Assembly (NCBI RefSeq): GCF_024707525.1
Contig: NZ_CP062231.1
Span: 4,839,501-4,903,500 of the forward strand
Length of the DNA: 64,000 nucleotides
DNA from: Rhizobium sp. TH2
GTDB taxonomy: Bacteria > Pseudomonadota > Alphaproteobacteria > Rhizobiales > Rhizobiaceae
Reading direction: 5' to 3'
The number at the start of each line of letters is the position of its first letter. Position 1 is the first letter of the stretch. Shown piece after piece: positions 31,607-41,037 of the stretch. The position numbers were made by a program, and so were the translations under genes. The notes beneath the pieces were generated by a model. The model did no database searches and was not told the origin of the DNA. It worked only from the letters and a program-made list of their open reading frames with translations.

Positions 31607-33706
31607 CTACCGCGTAAACGCCTGCGCATTCCCCGCATCGACATTCAGAATATTGCCCGTCGACTTCGCCGAGGCCGGTGAAGCAAAGAAATAAATCCCC
31701 TCGGCGATATCCTCGGGAAACACCGAGAGCTTCAGCATTGAACGCGCGCGATAGTGTTCCTCGAGATCGTCCGTAGACATCTTGTAGGCCGCTGCCCGCT
31801 GTTCCTTCCACTCCCCTGTCCAGATCTTGGAGCCGCGCAACACCGCATCTGGATTGACCGTGTTGACGCGGATACCCTTCTCCGCGCCCTCGAGTGCCAG
31901 ACATCGTGCAAGATGGATTTCGGCCGCCTTGCCGGTGCAATAGGCCGCCGCATTGGGAGAGGCAGCCAAACCGTTCTTGGAGGCGACGAAGACGATATTG
32001 CCGCCGATCTTCTGCGTTTCGAACACCCGGAATGCTTCGCGCGAGACCAGGAAATAGCCCTTGGCCAGGATGTCCATATTCTTGTCCCACAGCGCCAGCG
32101 TCGTCTCCGACACAGGCGCGGAGGAGGCAAGTCCGGCATTGGAGACGAGGATATCGAGACCCCCATATTCCGTCACCGCATGAGCAAAGCCGTCGATGAC
32201 TTCCTCCTCGCTCGTGACGTTGATCAGCACGGGCCGGACCTGATCGGTGCCATAGCGCTTGGAAAAATCCGCCACCGCCGCATCGAGTGCCACTTGATCG
32301 ATATCGGCGAGCACAACGCAGGCGCCCTCGCGCAGGAAGCGCTCCGCCGTCGCGCGGCCGATACCGCCGGCACCGCCGGTGATCAACGCAATCTTGCCGG
32401 CCAGCGTCTTCGGCTTGGGCATGCGCTGGAGCTTCGCTTCCTCGAGGAGCCAGTATTCGATGTCGAAGGCTTCCTGTTCCGGCAGGCCCATATAGGTCGA
32501 GACCGAGGATGAGCCTCGCATGACATTGATCGCGTTGACGTAAAACTCGCCCGAGATGCGCGCCGTAGCCTTATCCTTGGCAAATGTGATCATGCCGACG
32601 CCGGGGACGAGATACACCACCGCATTGGGATCGCGGATCACTGGCGAATTCGACCGCTTGCAGCGTTCGTAATAGGCCTTGTAACCCTCACGATATTCGG
32701 CGACCGCCGCTTCAAGCCCGGCAAGCGTCTTTTCGATATCCGGATTTGAGGGATCGAAATCGACGACCAGCGGCCTGATCTTGGTGCGCAGGAAATGGTC
32801 CGGACAGGAGGTGCCGAGTGCTGCGAGCGTATCGAGATTGTTGGACGAAACGAATTCCAGCACCGCCGCGCTGTCATCGAAATGACCTGCCTTGGATTCC
32901 GACGCCGAGATCATGCCACGGATGACAGGCATCAGCCGGCCGGCGATTTCGCGGCGCTGATCCTCTTGCAGCGGCGTGTACTTCGCACCACCAAAGACCG
33001 ATCCGGTGATCTTACCCTCGAACCAGGCGATCGCCTTGTTGATAATCTCGATCGTGGTGAGATAACTCTCCTCGGCCGTATCGCCCCAGGTGAACAGGCC
33101 ATGGCTCTCCAACACCACGCCGCGCGCCGTGGGGTTCTCGGCGCAATATTTCGACAGCCACAGGCCAAGCTCGAAGCCGGGCCGCTTCCATGGCAGCCAG
33201 CCGATCTCGCCGCCGAAGATATCCCGCGTCAATTCCTTGGAGTTCTTCGACGCGGCAATCGCGATGATCGCATCGGGATGCATATGATCGACATGAACGC
33301 GCGGCACATAGGCATGCAGCGGCGTATCGATGGAGGCAGCGCGCGGATTGAGATTGAAGGTGCAGTGGGTGAGGTAATCCACCATCTCGTCTTCGAATTC
33401 GACGCCGCGATAGATGTTCTTCAGCGCGTTCAGCTTGCTCATGTAGAGCGTCGCGAAGCCGTCGCGCTTGATCGTGCCGACATCGCCGCCCGAACCCTTA
33501 ACCCACAACACTTCGACCTGCTCGCCGCTGAGCGGATCCTTTTCCATCACCTTGGCCGAAGTATTGCCGCCGCCATAATTGGTGATGCGCTTGTCGGAGC
33601 CGAGCAGGTTGGAACGATAGATCAGGCGCTCCGGCTCGCTCATCGCGTCCGCTTTCGCCTTGTCCCACAAGTTTTCGAGGCGCGCGCCGCCGCTCTCTGC
33701 GCTCAT
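31607..33706 (-). CDS. rhaD: Bifunctional rhamnulose-1-phosphate aldolase / short-chain dehydrogenase
   Basis: A 699-residue fusion. Residues about 1-430 are a class II aldolase (GGGNTSAKV, zinc-binding HVDHMHPDAI) that splits L-rhamnulose-1-phosphate into DHAP and L-lactaldehyde. Residues about 440-699 are an SDR (TGGAGGIGRATAERFL, catalytic YCTGKAAE) thought to oxidise lactaldehyde. This fusion is the known rhizobial RhaD. GGGAGGAGACCGAT precedes the ATG at 33706. It is first in the rhaDI transcript, divergent from rhaR. Confidence 0.95.
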   Translation of the reverse strand: MSAESGGARLENLWDKAKADAMSEPERLIYRSNLLGSDKRITNYGGGNTSAKVMEKDPLSGEQVEVLWVKGSGGDVGTIKRDGFATLYMSKLNALKNIYRGVEFEDEMVDYLTHCTFNLNPRAASIDTPLHAYVPRVHVDHMHPDAIIAIAASKNSKELTRDIFGGEIGWLPWKRPGFELGLWLSKYCAENPTARGVVLESHGLFTWGDTAEESYLTTIEIINKAIAWFEGKITGSVFGGAKYTPLQEDQRREIAGRLMPVIRGMISASESKAGHFDDSAAVLEFVSSNNLDTLAALGTSCPDHFLRTKIRPLVVDFDPSNPDIEKTLAGLEAAVAEYREGYKAYYERCKRSNSPVIRDPNAVVYLVPGVGMITFAKDKATARISGEFYVNAINVMRGSSSVSTYMGLPEQEAFDIEYWLLEEAKLQRMPKPKTLAGKIALITGGAGGIGRATAERFLREGACVVLADIDQVALDAAVADFSKRYGTDQVRPVLINVTSEEEVIDGFAHAVTEYGGLDILVSNAGLASSAPVSETTLALWDKNMDILAKGYFLVSREAFRVFETQKIGGNIVFVASKNGLAASPNAAAYCTGKAAEIHLARCLALEGAEKGIRVNTVNPDAVLRGSKIWTGEWKEQRAAAYKMSTDDLEEHYRARSMLKLSVFPEDIAEGIYFFASPASAKSTGNILNVDAGNAQAFTR

Positions 33707-33787
33707 ATCGGTCTCCTCCCGGAAGCTTGCCCGCACCTTCGGCACGGTGAAATGTTTCGTGCTCAAATCACACGGAAGCCGAGACGT

Positions 33788-33860
33788 TGTCAATCACAAA
33801 CGATCAAATTCCGTCATATTGCAGCGCACAATGAAATAATATGATCAAACATGATTGACA
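33788..33860. promoter_or_regulatory. Bipartite operator between rhaD and rhaR
   Basis: Two 19-base half sites in inverted orientation, 33788-33806 and 33842-33860 (the latter TGATCAAACATGATTGACA). They share TGTCAATCA and GATCA and their centres are 54 bases apart, about five helical turns. Position and spacing fit a DeoR-type repressor that loops DNA and controls both divergent rha transcripts. Confidence 0.65.
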
Positions 33861-33902
33861 CTGCGCGGAAATGATGGAAGCATGAAAAGCATGGGAGGGA
33901 CT

Positions 33903-34712
33903 ATGCACGAGAAAGAACGCCACAGGATCATCGTATCAGCGGTACAGGAAAAGCCTGTCGTGACCGTGCCCGAACTGGTGGAATTGACCGACAGTTCGGA
34001 AGCGACGATCCGGCGCGATATCGCGGCGCTTCACGTGCAGAAAAAGCTCCGCCGGGTGCGCGGTGGCGCCGAGGCGCTTCACCCACCGCAGTTCGTCGGC
34101 CTTGCCGGCCGGCCATTCTCGGTCAGCGAAAATGTCAATTCCCGCCAGAAGCAGCAGATCGCCCGCGAGGCCGTGGCGCTTTGCGAGGATGGCGACGCGA
34201 TCATCATCAATGGCGGCACGACCACGTTCCAGATGGTGCATTTCCTGGTCAACCGCCGCATGCAGGTGTTCACCAATTCGTTCCCGATTGCCGAGCATCT
34301 GGTCAAGCATTCCAAGAACACGGTCATGGTCTCGGGTGGCGTAATCTATCGCGAGCAAAGCGTCATCCTCTCGCCCTTCGACAATGACGTGACGCGCAAT
34401 TTCTATGCGCACCGCATGTTCATGGGCGCTCAAGGTCTCGGGCCACTCGGCCTGATGGAGACCGATCCGCTGCTGATCCAGGCGGAGCAGAAGCTCATCG
34501 ACCAGGCCGACGACCTGATCGTGCTGGTCGATTCATCCAAGTTCAGCAAGCGGTCCAGCCTCATCCTGTGCGGATTGAAGCGGATCACCACTGTCATCAC
34601 CGATTCCGGCATCGAGGACAGGCATGCCGCGATGCTCGAAAGCGCCGGCGTGAAGCTGATCGTCGCCGGCGGGCAAGAAACTGCAATCGAGAAATCTTCG
34701 GCCATATCCTGA
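33903..34712 (+). CDS. rhaR: DeoR/GlpR family regulator of rhamnose catabolism
   Basis: A 269-residue protein. An N-terminal DeoR HTH (RHRIIVSAVQEKPVVTVPEL, TDSSEATIRRDIAALH) is followed by the sugar-phosphate-sensing DeoRC domain (INGGTTTFQMVHFL, VLVDSSKFSKRSSLILC). In Rhizobium leguminosarum RhaR heads the rhaRSTPQUK operon and regulates both rha transcripts; gene order here matches. GGGAGGG lies 4 bases before the ATG. A paired operator lies upstream. Confidence 0.92.
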   Translation: MHEKERHRIIVSAVQEKPVVTVPELVELTDSSEATIRRDIAALHVQKKLRRVRGGAEALHPPQFVGLAGRPFSVSENVNSRQKQQIAREAVALCEDGDAIIINGGTTTFQMVHFLVNRRMQVFTNSFPIAEHLVKHSKNTVMVSGGVIYREQSVILSPFDNDVTRNFYAHRMFMGAQGLGPLGLMETDPLLIQAEQKLIDQADDLIVLVDSSKFSKRSSLILCGLKRITTVITDSGIEDRHAAMLESAGVKLIVAGGQETAIEKSSAIS

Positions 34713-34753
34713 GGAGGGAAGCCGGAGGCAAGTCAAACCCCAGGGAGGAAATC

Positions 34754-35743
34754 ATGGGAATTCTGAAGAAACTGCTCGTGACTGCCGCAATCACCACCGC
34801 GCTCATGTCGGGCGTGGCACATGCGGAAACCAAGAAGATCGCGCTGGTCGTCAAGGCGCTCGGCATCGGCTTCTTCGACGCCGCCAACAAGGGCGCTCAG
34901 GAAGCAGCCAAGGAACTCGGCGATGTCGAGATCATCTATACCGGCCCAACCACGACGACGGCGGAAGGCCAGATCGAAGTCATCAATTCGCTGATCGCCC
35001 AGAAGGTCGATGCGATTGCTGTTTCGGCCAATGATGCCGATGCACTGGTTCCGGCGCTGAAGAAGGCGATGGATCGCGGCATCAAGGTCATCTCGTGGGA
35101 TTCGGGCGTCGCCAAGGACGGCCGCATGCTGCATCTCAACCCCTCGTCCAACCCGCTGATCGGCAACATGATCATCAAGCTCGCCGCCGACAACCTGCCC
35201 GAGGGCGGCGACGTGGCCGTGCTTTCGGCTTCCGCGACGGCGACCAACCAGAACACCTGGATCGCCGAGATGAACAAGGTCCTGCCGAACTACAAGGGCA
35301 TCAATGTCGTCGCCACCGTCTATGGTGACGACCTCGCCGACAAGTCCTATCGCGAAACGCAAGGGTTGATCCAGAAGTACCCGAACCTCAAGGCGATCAT
35401 CGCACCGACCTCGGTCGGCATCGTGGCCGCCGCGCAGGCTGTCGAAGACGGCGGCAAGGTCGGCCAGATCAACGTCACCGGCCTTGGCCTTCCCTCGGAA
35501 ATGGCGGGCCACGTGAAGGCCGGCTCCTCCAAGTCCTTCGCGATCTGGAACCCGATCGACCTCGGTTATTCCGCCGCGATGCTGTCCTACTCCCTGATCA
35601 ACGGCGCCGAAGTCAAGCCGGGTGCAGAGATCAAGATGGGCCGCATGGGCTCACTGAAGCTCGACGACAACCTGGAAGGCGCGATGTCCGACCCGTTCGT
35701 CTATGACGCCAAGAACGTCGAGGAATTCGCCAAGATCTTCTGA
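34754..35743 (+). CDS. rhaS: Rhamnose ABC transporter, periplasmic binding protein
   Basis: A 329-residue periplasmic sugar-binding protein (LacI-like fold, CUT2 type). Signal peptide LLVTAAITTALMSGVAHAE, then KIALVVKALGIGFFDAANKG at the mature N terminus. AGGGAGGAAATC precedes the ATG. It captures L-rhamnose and delivers it to RhaPQ. It is followed by a terminator-like hairpin and a palindromic repeat before rhaT, which should let the binding protein be made in excess over the membrane parts. Confidence 0.95.
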   Translation: MGILKKLLVTAAITTALMSGVAHAETKKIALVVKALGIGFFDAANKGAQEAAKELGDVEIIYTGPTTTTAEGQIEVINSLIAQKVDAIAVSANDADALVPALKKAMDRGIKVISWDSGVAKDGRMLHLNPSSNPLIGNMIIKLAADNLPEGGDVAVLSASATATNQNTWIAEMNKVLPNYKGINVVATVYGDDLADKSYRETQGLIQKYPNLKAIIAPTSVGIVAAAQAVEDGGKVGQINVTGLGLPSEMAGHVKAGSSKSFAIWNPIDLGYSAAMLSYSLINGAEVKPGAEIKMGRMGSLKLDDNLEGAMSDPFVYDAKNVEEFAKIF

Positions 35744-35755
35744 TTGATGACTGGT

Positions 35756-35787
35756 GGTGGCCCGGCTTGAATACCGGGCCGCCTTTT
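35756..35787 (+). terminator. Terminator/attenuator after rhaS
   Basis: A 10-bp stem with one G-T pair (GGTGGCCCGG at 35756-35765 with 35774-35783), 8-base loop, then TTTT. It lies within the rha operon, so it is likely a partial terminator. Confidence 0.75.
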
Positions 35788-35798
35788 CATTCCAAAAA

Positions 35799-35976
35799 CA
35801 CCCCCCTCTGCCCTGCCGGGCATCTCCCCCACAGGTGGGGAGAATGGATGGAGCGCTCTTGCCGCCACTATCAAACGTCCGTTGCTCAGCAACCGGGGGG
35901 AGATGTGGAGCGAGGCGGTCCCGCGAGTCACTCTCCCTCCTTGTGGGGGAGATGTCCGGCAGGACAGAGGGGGGTG
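35799..35976. repeat. Long palindromic repeat between rhaS and rhaT
   Basis: Imperfect inverted arms of about 45 bases (35799-35843 and 35932-35976), containing GCCGGGCATCTCCCCCACA and its near complement. Same general class as the element at 31429-31580 but a different sequence type. It takes up most of the rhaS-rhaT gap. Confidence 0.85.
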
Positions 35977-35994
35977 AAACCAGTACGAAAACTC

Positions 35995-37512
35995 ATGGAC
36001 GCGATGACCACTTCAGCCGCCCCCACGATCACGCTCACAGGGATCTCCAAATCCTTTCCCGGCGTGAAAGCCCTCAGCGGCGTATCGCTCGCGCTCTATC
36101 CCGGCGAAGTCACCGCGCTCGTCGGCGAGAACGGCGCGGGAAAATCGACGCTGGTCAAGGTCCTCACCGGCATCTACCAGCCCGAGGAAGGCGAGATCTC
36201 GCTTTCGGGCCAACCAACGACATTCCATTCCGCGCATGCCGCGCTGAAAGCAGGCATCACCGCCATTCATCAGGAAACGGTGCTGTTCGACGAACTCTCG
36301 GTCGCTGAAAACATCTTCATCGGCCACCAGCCGCGCGGCCGTTTCGGCCTGATCGACTGGAACGCCATGTATGACGGCGCCCGCGACCTGCTCGAAAAGG
36401 CCGGCGCCAGGATCGACCCGAAGACGCGGCTGCGCGACCTTGCCATCGCCTCGCGCCACATGGTGGCGATCGCCCGCGCGCTCTCGGTCGATGCACAGGT
36501 CGTGATCATGGACGAGCCGACCGCCGCCCTCTCGCACAAGGAAATCGCCGAACTCTATGATCTCGTTGATCGCCTCCGGGCACAGGGCAAGGCGATCCTC
36601 TTCATCAGCCACAAGTTCGACGAGATCTTCCGCATCGCCGATCGCTACACCGTGTTCCGCGACGGCCAGATGGTCGGTGAAGGCCTGATCCGCGACACCA
36701 ATGAGGACGACCTCGTCCGCCTGATGGTCGGCCGCGATATCGGGCTGGTCTTCCCCAAGAAGCATGTCGAGATCGGCCCGCCGGTGCTGACCGTGACCGG
36801 CTACAGCCATCCGACCGAGTTCGACTCGATCGGCTTCGAGCTTCGCCGCGGCGAGATCCTCGGCTTCTACGGCCTCGTCGGCGCCGGCCGATCCGAATTC
36901 ATGCAAGCGCTCTTCGGCATCACCAAGCCATCGAAGGGCGCGATCAAGATCGATGGCGAAATCGCCGTGATCCGTTCCCCCAGTGAAGCGGTCGCCAAGG
37001 GCATCGTCTATGTGCCCGAGGAACGCGGCCGCCAGGGCGCCGTCATCGGCCTGCCTATTTTCCAGAACGTCACGCTTCCCTCGATCCATCGCACCTCGCG
37101 GAATGGCTTCCTGCGGCTGGCCGAAGAATTCCGGCTGGCGCGCGAATATACATCCCGCCTCGATCTTCGCGCCGCCTCGCTCGACCAGGATGTCGGCACG
37201 CTCTCGGGCGGCAACCAGCAGAAGGTGGTGATCGCCAAGTGGCTCGCTACCAAGCCGAAGGTCATCATTCTCGACGAGCCGACCAAGGGCATCGACATCG
37301 GCTCCAAGGCCGCGGTCCACGAATTCATGGGCGAACTCGCGGCGCAAGGCCTTTCGGTCATCATGGTCTCCTCGGAAATCCCCGAAATCCTCGGCATGGC
37401 GGACCGTGTCATCGTCATGCGCGAAGGCCGCATTGTCGGCGAATTCCCGCGCGATGGCCTCACCGCCGAAAAACTCGTGCGCGCCGCCGCCGGCATCGGA
37501 GAAGCAGCATGA
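35995..37512 (+). CDS. rhaT: Rhamnose ABC transporter, ATP-binding protein
   Basis: A 505-residue double-ATPase of the RbsA/XylG type. The first nucleotide site has GENGAGKSTLVK and DEPTAALS; the second half has a degenerate Walker A (GLVGAGRSEF) but a good signature and Walker B (LSGGNQQKVVIAKWL, ILDEPTKGID), the usual pattern in CUT2 transporters. I take the ATG at 35995; 36004 is also possible and neither has a strong ribosome site. The stop overlaps rhaP by ATGA. Confidence 0.95.
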   Translation: MDAMTTSAAPTITLTGISKSFPGVKALSGVSLALYPGEVTALVGENGAGKSTLVKVLTGIYQPEEGEISLSGQPTTFHSAHAALKAGITAIHQETVLFDELSVAENIFIGHQPRGRFGLIDWNAMYDGARDLLEKAGARIDPKTRLRDLAIASRHMVAIARALSVDAQVVIMDEPTAALSHKEIAELYDLVDRLRAQGKAILFISHKFDEIFRIADRYTVFRDGQMVGEGLIRDTNEDDLVRLMVGRDIGLVFPKKHVEIGPPVLTVTGYSHPTEFDSIGFELRRGEILGFYGLVGAGRSEFMQALFGITKPSKGAIKIDGEIAVIRSPSEAVAKGIVYVPEERGRQGAVIGLPIFQNVTLPSIHRTSRNGFLRLAEEFRLAREYTSRLDLRAASLDQDVGTLSGGNQQKVVIAKWLATKPKVIILDEPTKGIDIGSKAAVHEFMGELAAQGLSVIMVSSEIPEILGMADRVIVMREGRIVGEFPRDGLTAEKLVRAAAGIGEAA

Positions 37513-38489
37513 ACGCCTTGCTCAAATGTCGCGAACTGCAGCTGCTCGCGGCCATCGTTGCTCTGATCCTGATGATTTCGCTCCGCGTGCCGCAATTCCT
37601 GTCGCTGCCGAGCCTTGGCAATGTCTATCACGACACGTCGATCCTGATCATTCTGGCGCTCGGCCAGATGGGCGTGATCCTCACCAAGTGCATCGACCTC
37701 TCGATGGCCGCCAACCTCGCGCTGTGCGGCATGGTCTCTGCCATGCTCAACATCGCCTTTCCCGGCGTGCCGGTGCCGCTGCTGATCCTGGCGGCGGTCG
37801 CGCTTGGGGCTGCCTTGGGTTCGATCAACGGCCTGCTGGTCTGGAAGCTCGCCATGCCGCCGATTGTCGTAACGCTCGGCACGATGACCATTTTTCGTGG
37901 TTCGATCTTCCTGCTCACCGACGGCAAATGGGTCAACGCCCACCAGATGTCGGCCAGCTTCAAGGCCTTCCCGCGCGACGCGTTTCTCGGCATGCCGGTG
38001 CTGAGCTGGCTCTCGATCGCCGCGATCGCAATCATGTTCGTGGTGATCGGTCGCACCGCGCTCGGCCGTTCCTTCTTCGCGGTCGGCGGCAATGCCAACG
38101 CCGCCGTCTATGCCGGTATCAATCCCGGCCGCGCCAGCTTCAGGGCCTTCATGATCTCGGGCGCGCTTTCGGGCCTCGCCGGCTACCTCTGGGTGTCGCG
38201 TTACGCTGTGGCCTATGTCGATATCGCGCTCGGCTTCGAGCTTGACGTCGTGGCGGCCTGCGTCATCGGCGGCGTCTCGATCGCCGGCGGCATCGGCTCG
38301 GTGCCCGGCGCAGTGCTCGGCGCTCTCTTCCTCGGCGTCATCAAGAACGCGCTGCCTGTCATCAACGTGTCGCCCTTCTGGCAGCTCGCCATATCGGGCA
38401 CCGTCATCATCATCGCGGTCGCCTTCAATGCGCGGGCCGAGCGCAAGAAGGGCCGCGTCATCCTCAGACGCGCGGAGGCAGCAGCATGA
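37509..38489 (+). CDS. rhaP: Rhamnose ABC transporter permease
   Basis: A 326-residue inner-membrane permease of the RbsC family with 8-10 hydrophobic helices; VVTLGTMTIFRGSIFLLT and VIGGVSIAGGIGSVPGAVLGALFLG are family signatures (the latter contains the ATPase-contacting loop region). It starts within the rhaT stop (ATGA) and ends within the rhaQ start, so translation is coupled. It pairs with RhaQ to form the channel. Confidence 0.94.
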   Translation: MNALLKCRELQLLAAIVALILMISLRVPQFLSLPSLGNVYHDTSILIILALGQMGVILTKCIDLSMAANLALCGMVSAMLNIAFPGVPVPLLILAAVALGAALGSINGLLVWKLAMPPIVVTLGTMTIFRGSIFLLTDGKWVNAHQMSASFKAFPRDAFLGMPVLSWLSIAAIAIMFVVIGRTALGRSFFAVGGNANAAVYAGINPGRASFRAFMISGALSGLAGYLWVSRYAVAYVDIALGFELDVVAACVIGGVSIAGGIGSVPGAVLGALFLGVIKNALPVINVSPFWQLAISGTVIIIAVAFNARAERKKGRVILRRAEAAA

Positions 38490-39499
38490 GCATCGCAAAT
38501 CCGACGCCCCGCAATATCCCGGATCGCCTCAAGGGCCTGCCCGAGCGTGTGTTCAAGAGCTGGGAGACTCTTCTCGTCGTGGTCATGGTGGTGATCTTCA
38601 CCATCAACTCCTTCGCCTCGCCCTATTTCCTCGATCCGTGGAACCTCTCCGACGCCACGTTCAACTTCACGGAAAAAGCGCTGGTGGCGCTGGCACTGGC
38701 GCTAGTGATCATATCGGGCGAGATCGACCTCTCGGTTGCCTCGATCATCGCGATATCCTCGACCATGATGGGCATGGCGGCGAGCCACGGTGCAGGCGCC
38801 CCCGAACTGGTGTTGGTGGGCATGGGCACCGGCCTCGTCTGCGGCGCCATCAATGGCTGGCTGGTCACCGGGCTAGGCCTGCCGTCCATCGTCGTCACCA
38901 TCGGCACGATGAGCCTGTTCCGTGGCCTCGCCTACATCATCCTGGGCGACAAGGCCTATACCGAATATCCCGACGGCTTCTCCTATTTCGGCCAGGGCTA
39001 TGTCTGGTGGGTGTTCTCGTTCGAGCTGGCGCTTTTCGCAGTCATGGCGGTGCTGTTCTATATCCTGCTTCACCGCACCAGTTTCGGCCGCGTGACCTAT
39101 GCGATCGGCAACAATCCCGTGGCGGCCCTCTTCTCCGGCGTGAAAGTCGCGCGGGTCAAATTCATCCTCTTCCTGCTGACCGGCCTGATGAGCGGCATCG
39201 CCGCCGTCTGTCTCACCTCGCGCCTAGGCTCGACGCGTCCCTCGATTGCCACCGGCCTGGAACTGGAAGCGGTGACCATGGTCGTGCTCGCCGGCATCAA
39301 CATCAATGGCGGCTCCGGCACCATCCCCGGCATCGTTCTGGCCGCCATCATCATGGGGCTGGTCACATTCGGTTTTGGCCTGCTCAACGTACCCGGCATC
39401 GTCATGTCGATCTTCATCGGCCTCCTCCTCATCCTAGTCATTGCGGTCCCGGTGATTGCCGGTAGGATCGGCCAGCGCCGCAAGGCGCAAGCGCATTGA
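38486..39499 (+). CDS. rhaQ: Rhamnose ABC transporter permease
   Basis: A 337-residue RbsC-type permease, second of the pair. A cytoplasmic N-terminal 30 residues are followed by multiple helices with VVTIGTMSLFRGLAYIILG and VVLAGININGGSGTIPGIVLAAI. It overlaps rhaP by 4 bases. In R. leguminosarum rhaU (mutarotase) follows rhaQ; here rhaK follows directly. Confidence 0.94.
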   Translation: MSIANPTPRNIPDRLKGLPERVFKSWETLLVVVMVVIFTINSFASPYFLDPWNLSDATFNFTEKALVALALALVIISGEIDLSVASIIAISSTMMGMAASHGAGAPELVLVGMGTGLVCGAINGWLVTGLGLPSIVVTIGTMSLFRGLAYIILGDKAYTEYPDGFSYFGQGYVWWVFSFELALFAVMAVLFYILLHRTSFGRVTYAIGNNPVAALFSGVKVARVKFILFLLTGLMSGIAAVCLTSRLGSTRPSIATGLELEAVTMVVLAGININGGSGTIPGIVLAAIIMGLVTFGFGLLNVPGIVMSIFIGLLLILVIAVPVIAGRIGQRRKAQAH

Positions 39500-39516
39500 T
39501 GACGCCGGGAGGGGCC

Positions 39517-40896
39517 ATGCCAGATATCCGCAATGTTGCCGTGATCGATATCGGCAAGACCAATGGCAAGGTCGCGCTGTTCGATCTCGCGGAAGGTCGC
39601 GAAAGCCATGTGCGATCGATCGAGAACCGGGTGATCCGCGCCGGCCCCTATCCGCATTACGATATCGAGGGCCTGTGGACCTTCATCCTCGGCGCACTCG
39701 GCGATATCAACCGGCAGACCACCATCGACGCGATTGCGATCACCGCGCATGGCGCCTCGATCACGCTGGTGGATGCCGATGGCAATCTTGCGCTGCCCGT
39801 TCTCGACTACGAATTCGACGGCCCGGAATCACTGCGCGACGAATACCAGGCCATCCGTCCGCCATTCTCGGAAACCGGCTCGCCGATGCTGTCAGCCGGA
39901 CTGAATGTCGGCGCACAGCTTTTCTGGCAAGCCCGGACTTTTCCAGCCGAATTCGCCCGCGCCACCTCGATCATCCCCTACCCGCAATATTGGTCGATGC
40001 GGCTGACCGGCGTGCGCGCCACCGAGCCAACGTCGATCGGCGCCCATACCGATCTCTGGAACCCCTTCCGCCGCGAATATTCCTCGCTTGTGGACACGAT
40101 GGACTGGCGCAGGCTGATGCCGCCGATCGGCAGCGTCTTCGATGTGCTCGGCAATCTCAAGCCCGAGCTGGCGGAAGAGACCGGACTATCCCCCACGACG
40201 CCGGTCTTCAGCGGCATCCATGATTCCAACGCCTCGCTGCTCACCCATCTCAAGGCCGATCATCCGCCCTTCTCGGTCGTCTCAACCGGCACCTGGGTGA
40301 TCTGCTTCTCCGTCGGCGGCAAGCAGGTCACATTGTCAGAGGAGCGCGACACCCTGGTCAATGTCAACGCCTTCGGCGACCCGGTGCCGTCGGCCCGCTT
40401 CATGGGCGGCCGCGCCTTTTCCATACTGAAGGCGGATGGCACTGCGGAAATCACGACTGCGGACCGCGACGCCGTGCTCGACCAAGGCGTCATGCTGCTG
40501 CCGGCCTTCCCGGATGATTCTGGCCCTTACACTGGTCGCAAGTCGAGCTGGAATGGCGATCCCTCCTCGCTGTCACCCGGCGCCTATCTCTATGCCGTGT
40601 CGCTCTATATCGGCATGATGACCGCGGTCTCGCTGGAACTGATCGGCGCCGATGGTCCCGTCATCGTCGAAGGCCCGCTTGCCCGCAACACGACCTATCT
40701 CGAAGCACTCAACGTGATGACCGGCCGCGATATCATGACCGGCGGCTCGGGCATTACAGGCACAGCCGCCGGCACCGCCCTGCTGGCGGTCGGCCGCGAC
40801 GCCAAAATCCAGTCCGGCAGCCGCAAGGCCTCCCTGTCACCCGACCCGAGATTGGCAGCCTACGTCTCGGAATGGCGCACCTTGGCTGATAGCTGA
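39517..40896 (+). CDS. rhaK: Rhamnulokinase, FGGY family
   Basis: A 459-residue sugar kinase. The N-terminal phosphate motif AVIDIGKTNGKVALFD and the later STGTWVICFS loop mark the actin-like FGGY fold. It phosphorylates L-rhamnulose to the 1-phosphate; in R. leguminosarum the kinase is also needed for transporter activity, an established and unusual feature. GGGAGGGGCC directly precedes the ATG at 39517; earlier in-frame TTG/ATG codons (39496, 39499) overlap rhaQ but lack a site. No clear terminator follows. Confidence 0.92.
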   Translation: MPDIRNVAVIDIGKTNGKVALFDLAEGRESHVRSIENRVIRAGPYPHYDIEGLWTFILGALGDINRQTTIDAIAITAHGASITLVDADGNLALPVLDYEFDGPESLRDEYQAIRPPFSETGSPMLSAGLNVGAQLFWQARTFPAEFARATSIIPYPQYWSMRLTGVRATEPTSIGAHTDLWNPFRREYSSLVDTMDWRRLMPPIGSVFDVLGNLKPELAEETGLSPTTPVFSGIHDSNASLLTHLKADHPPFSVVSTGTWVICFSVGGKQVTLSEERDTLVNVNAFGDPVPSARFMGGRAFSILKADGTAEITTADRDAVLDQGVMLLPAFPDDSGPYTGRKSSWNGDPSSLSPGAYLYAVSLYIGMMTAVSLELIGADGPVIVEGPLARNTTYLEALNVMTGRDIMTGGSGITGTAAGTALLAVGRDAKIQSGSRKASLSPDPRLAAYVSEWRTLADS

Positions 40897-41037
40897 CGCC
40901 AAAATCTCGAATTCAGCGGGATTAACAGTGTCCTGCGCCGCATGGTTAAGCGTCGATTAACCGTCCCCGGCTACTCTCGCAGCATCTAATATTGCGCATG
41001 TCCTTGCGCGCCTTCTACGATTGCGAGTGACCGACCC

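Noticed and set aside
35799..35976. Possible insertion sequence between rhaS and rhaT
   Set aside because: No transposase frame and no target duplication seen; it is a short palindromic repeat.
37008..38498. 496-codon minus-strand frame
   Set aside because: Antisense to rhaT/rhaP, His/Asp/Arg-rich, no ribosome site or motif.
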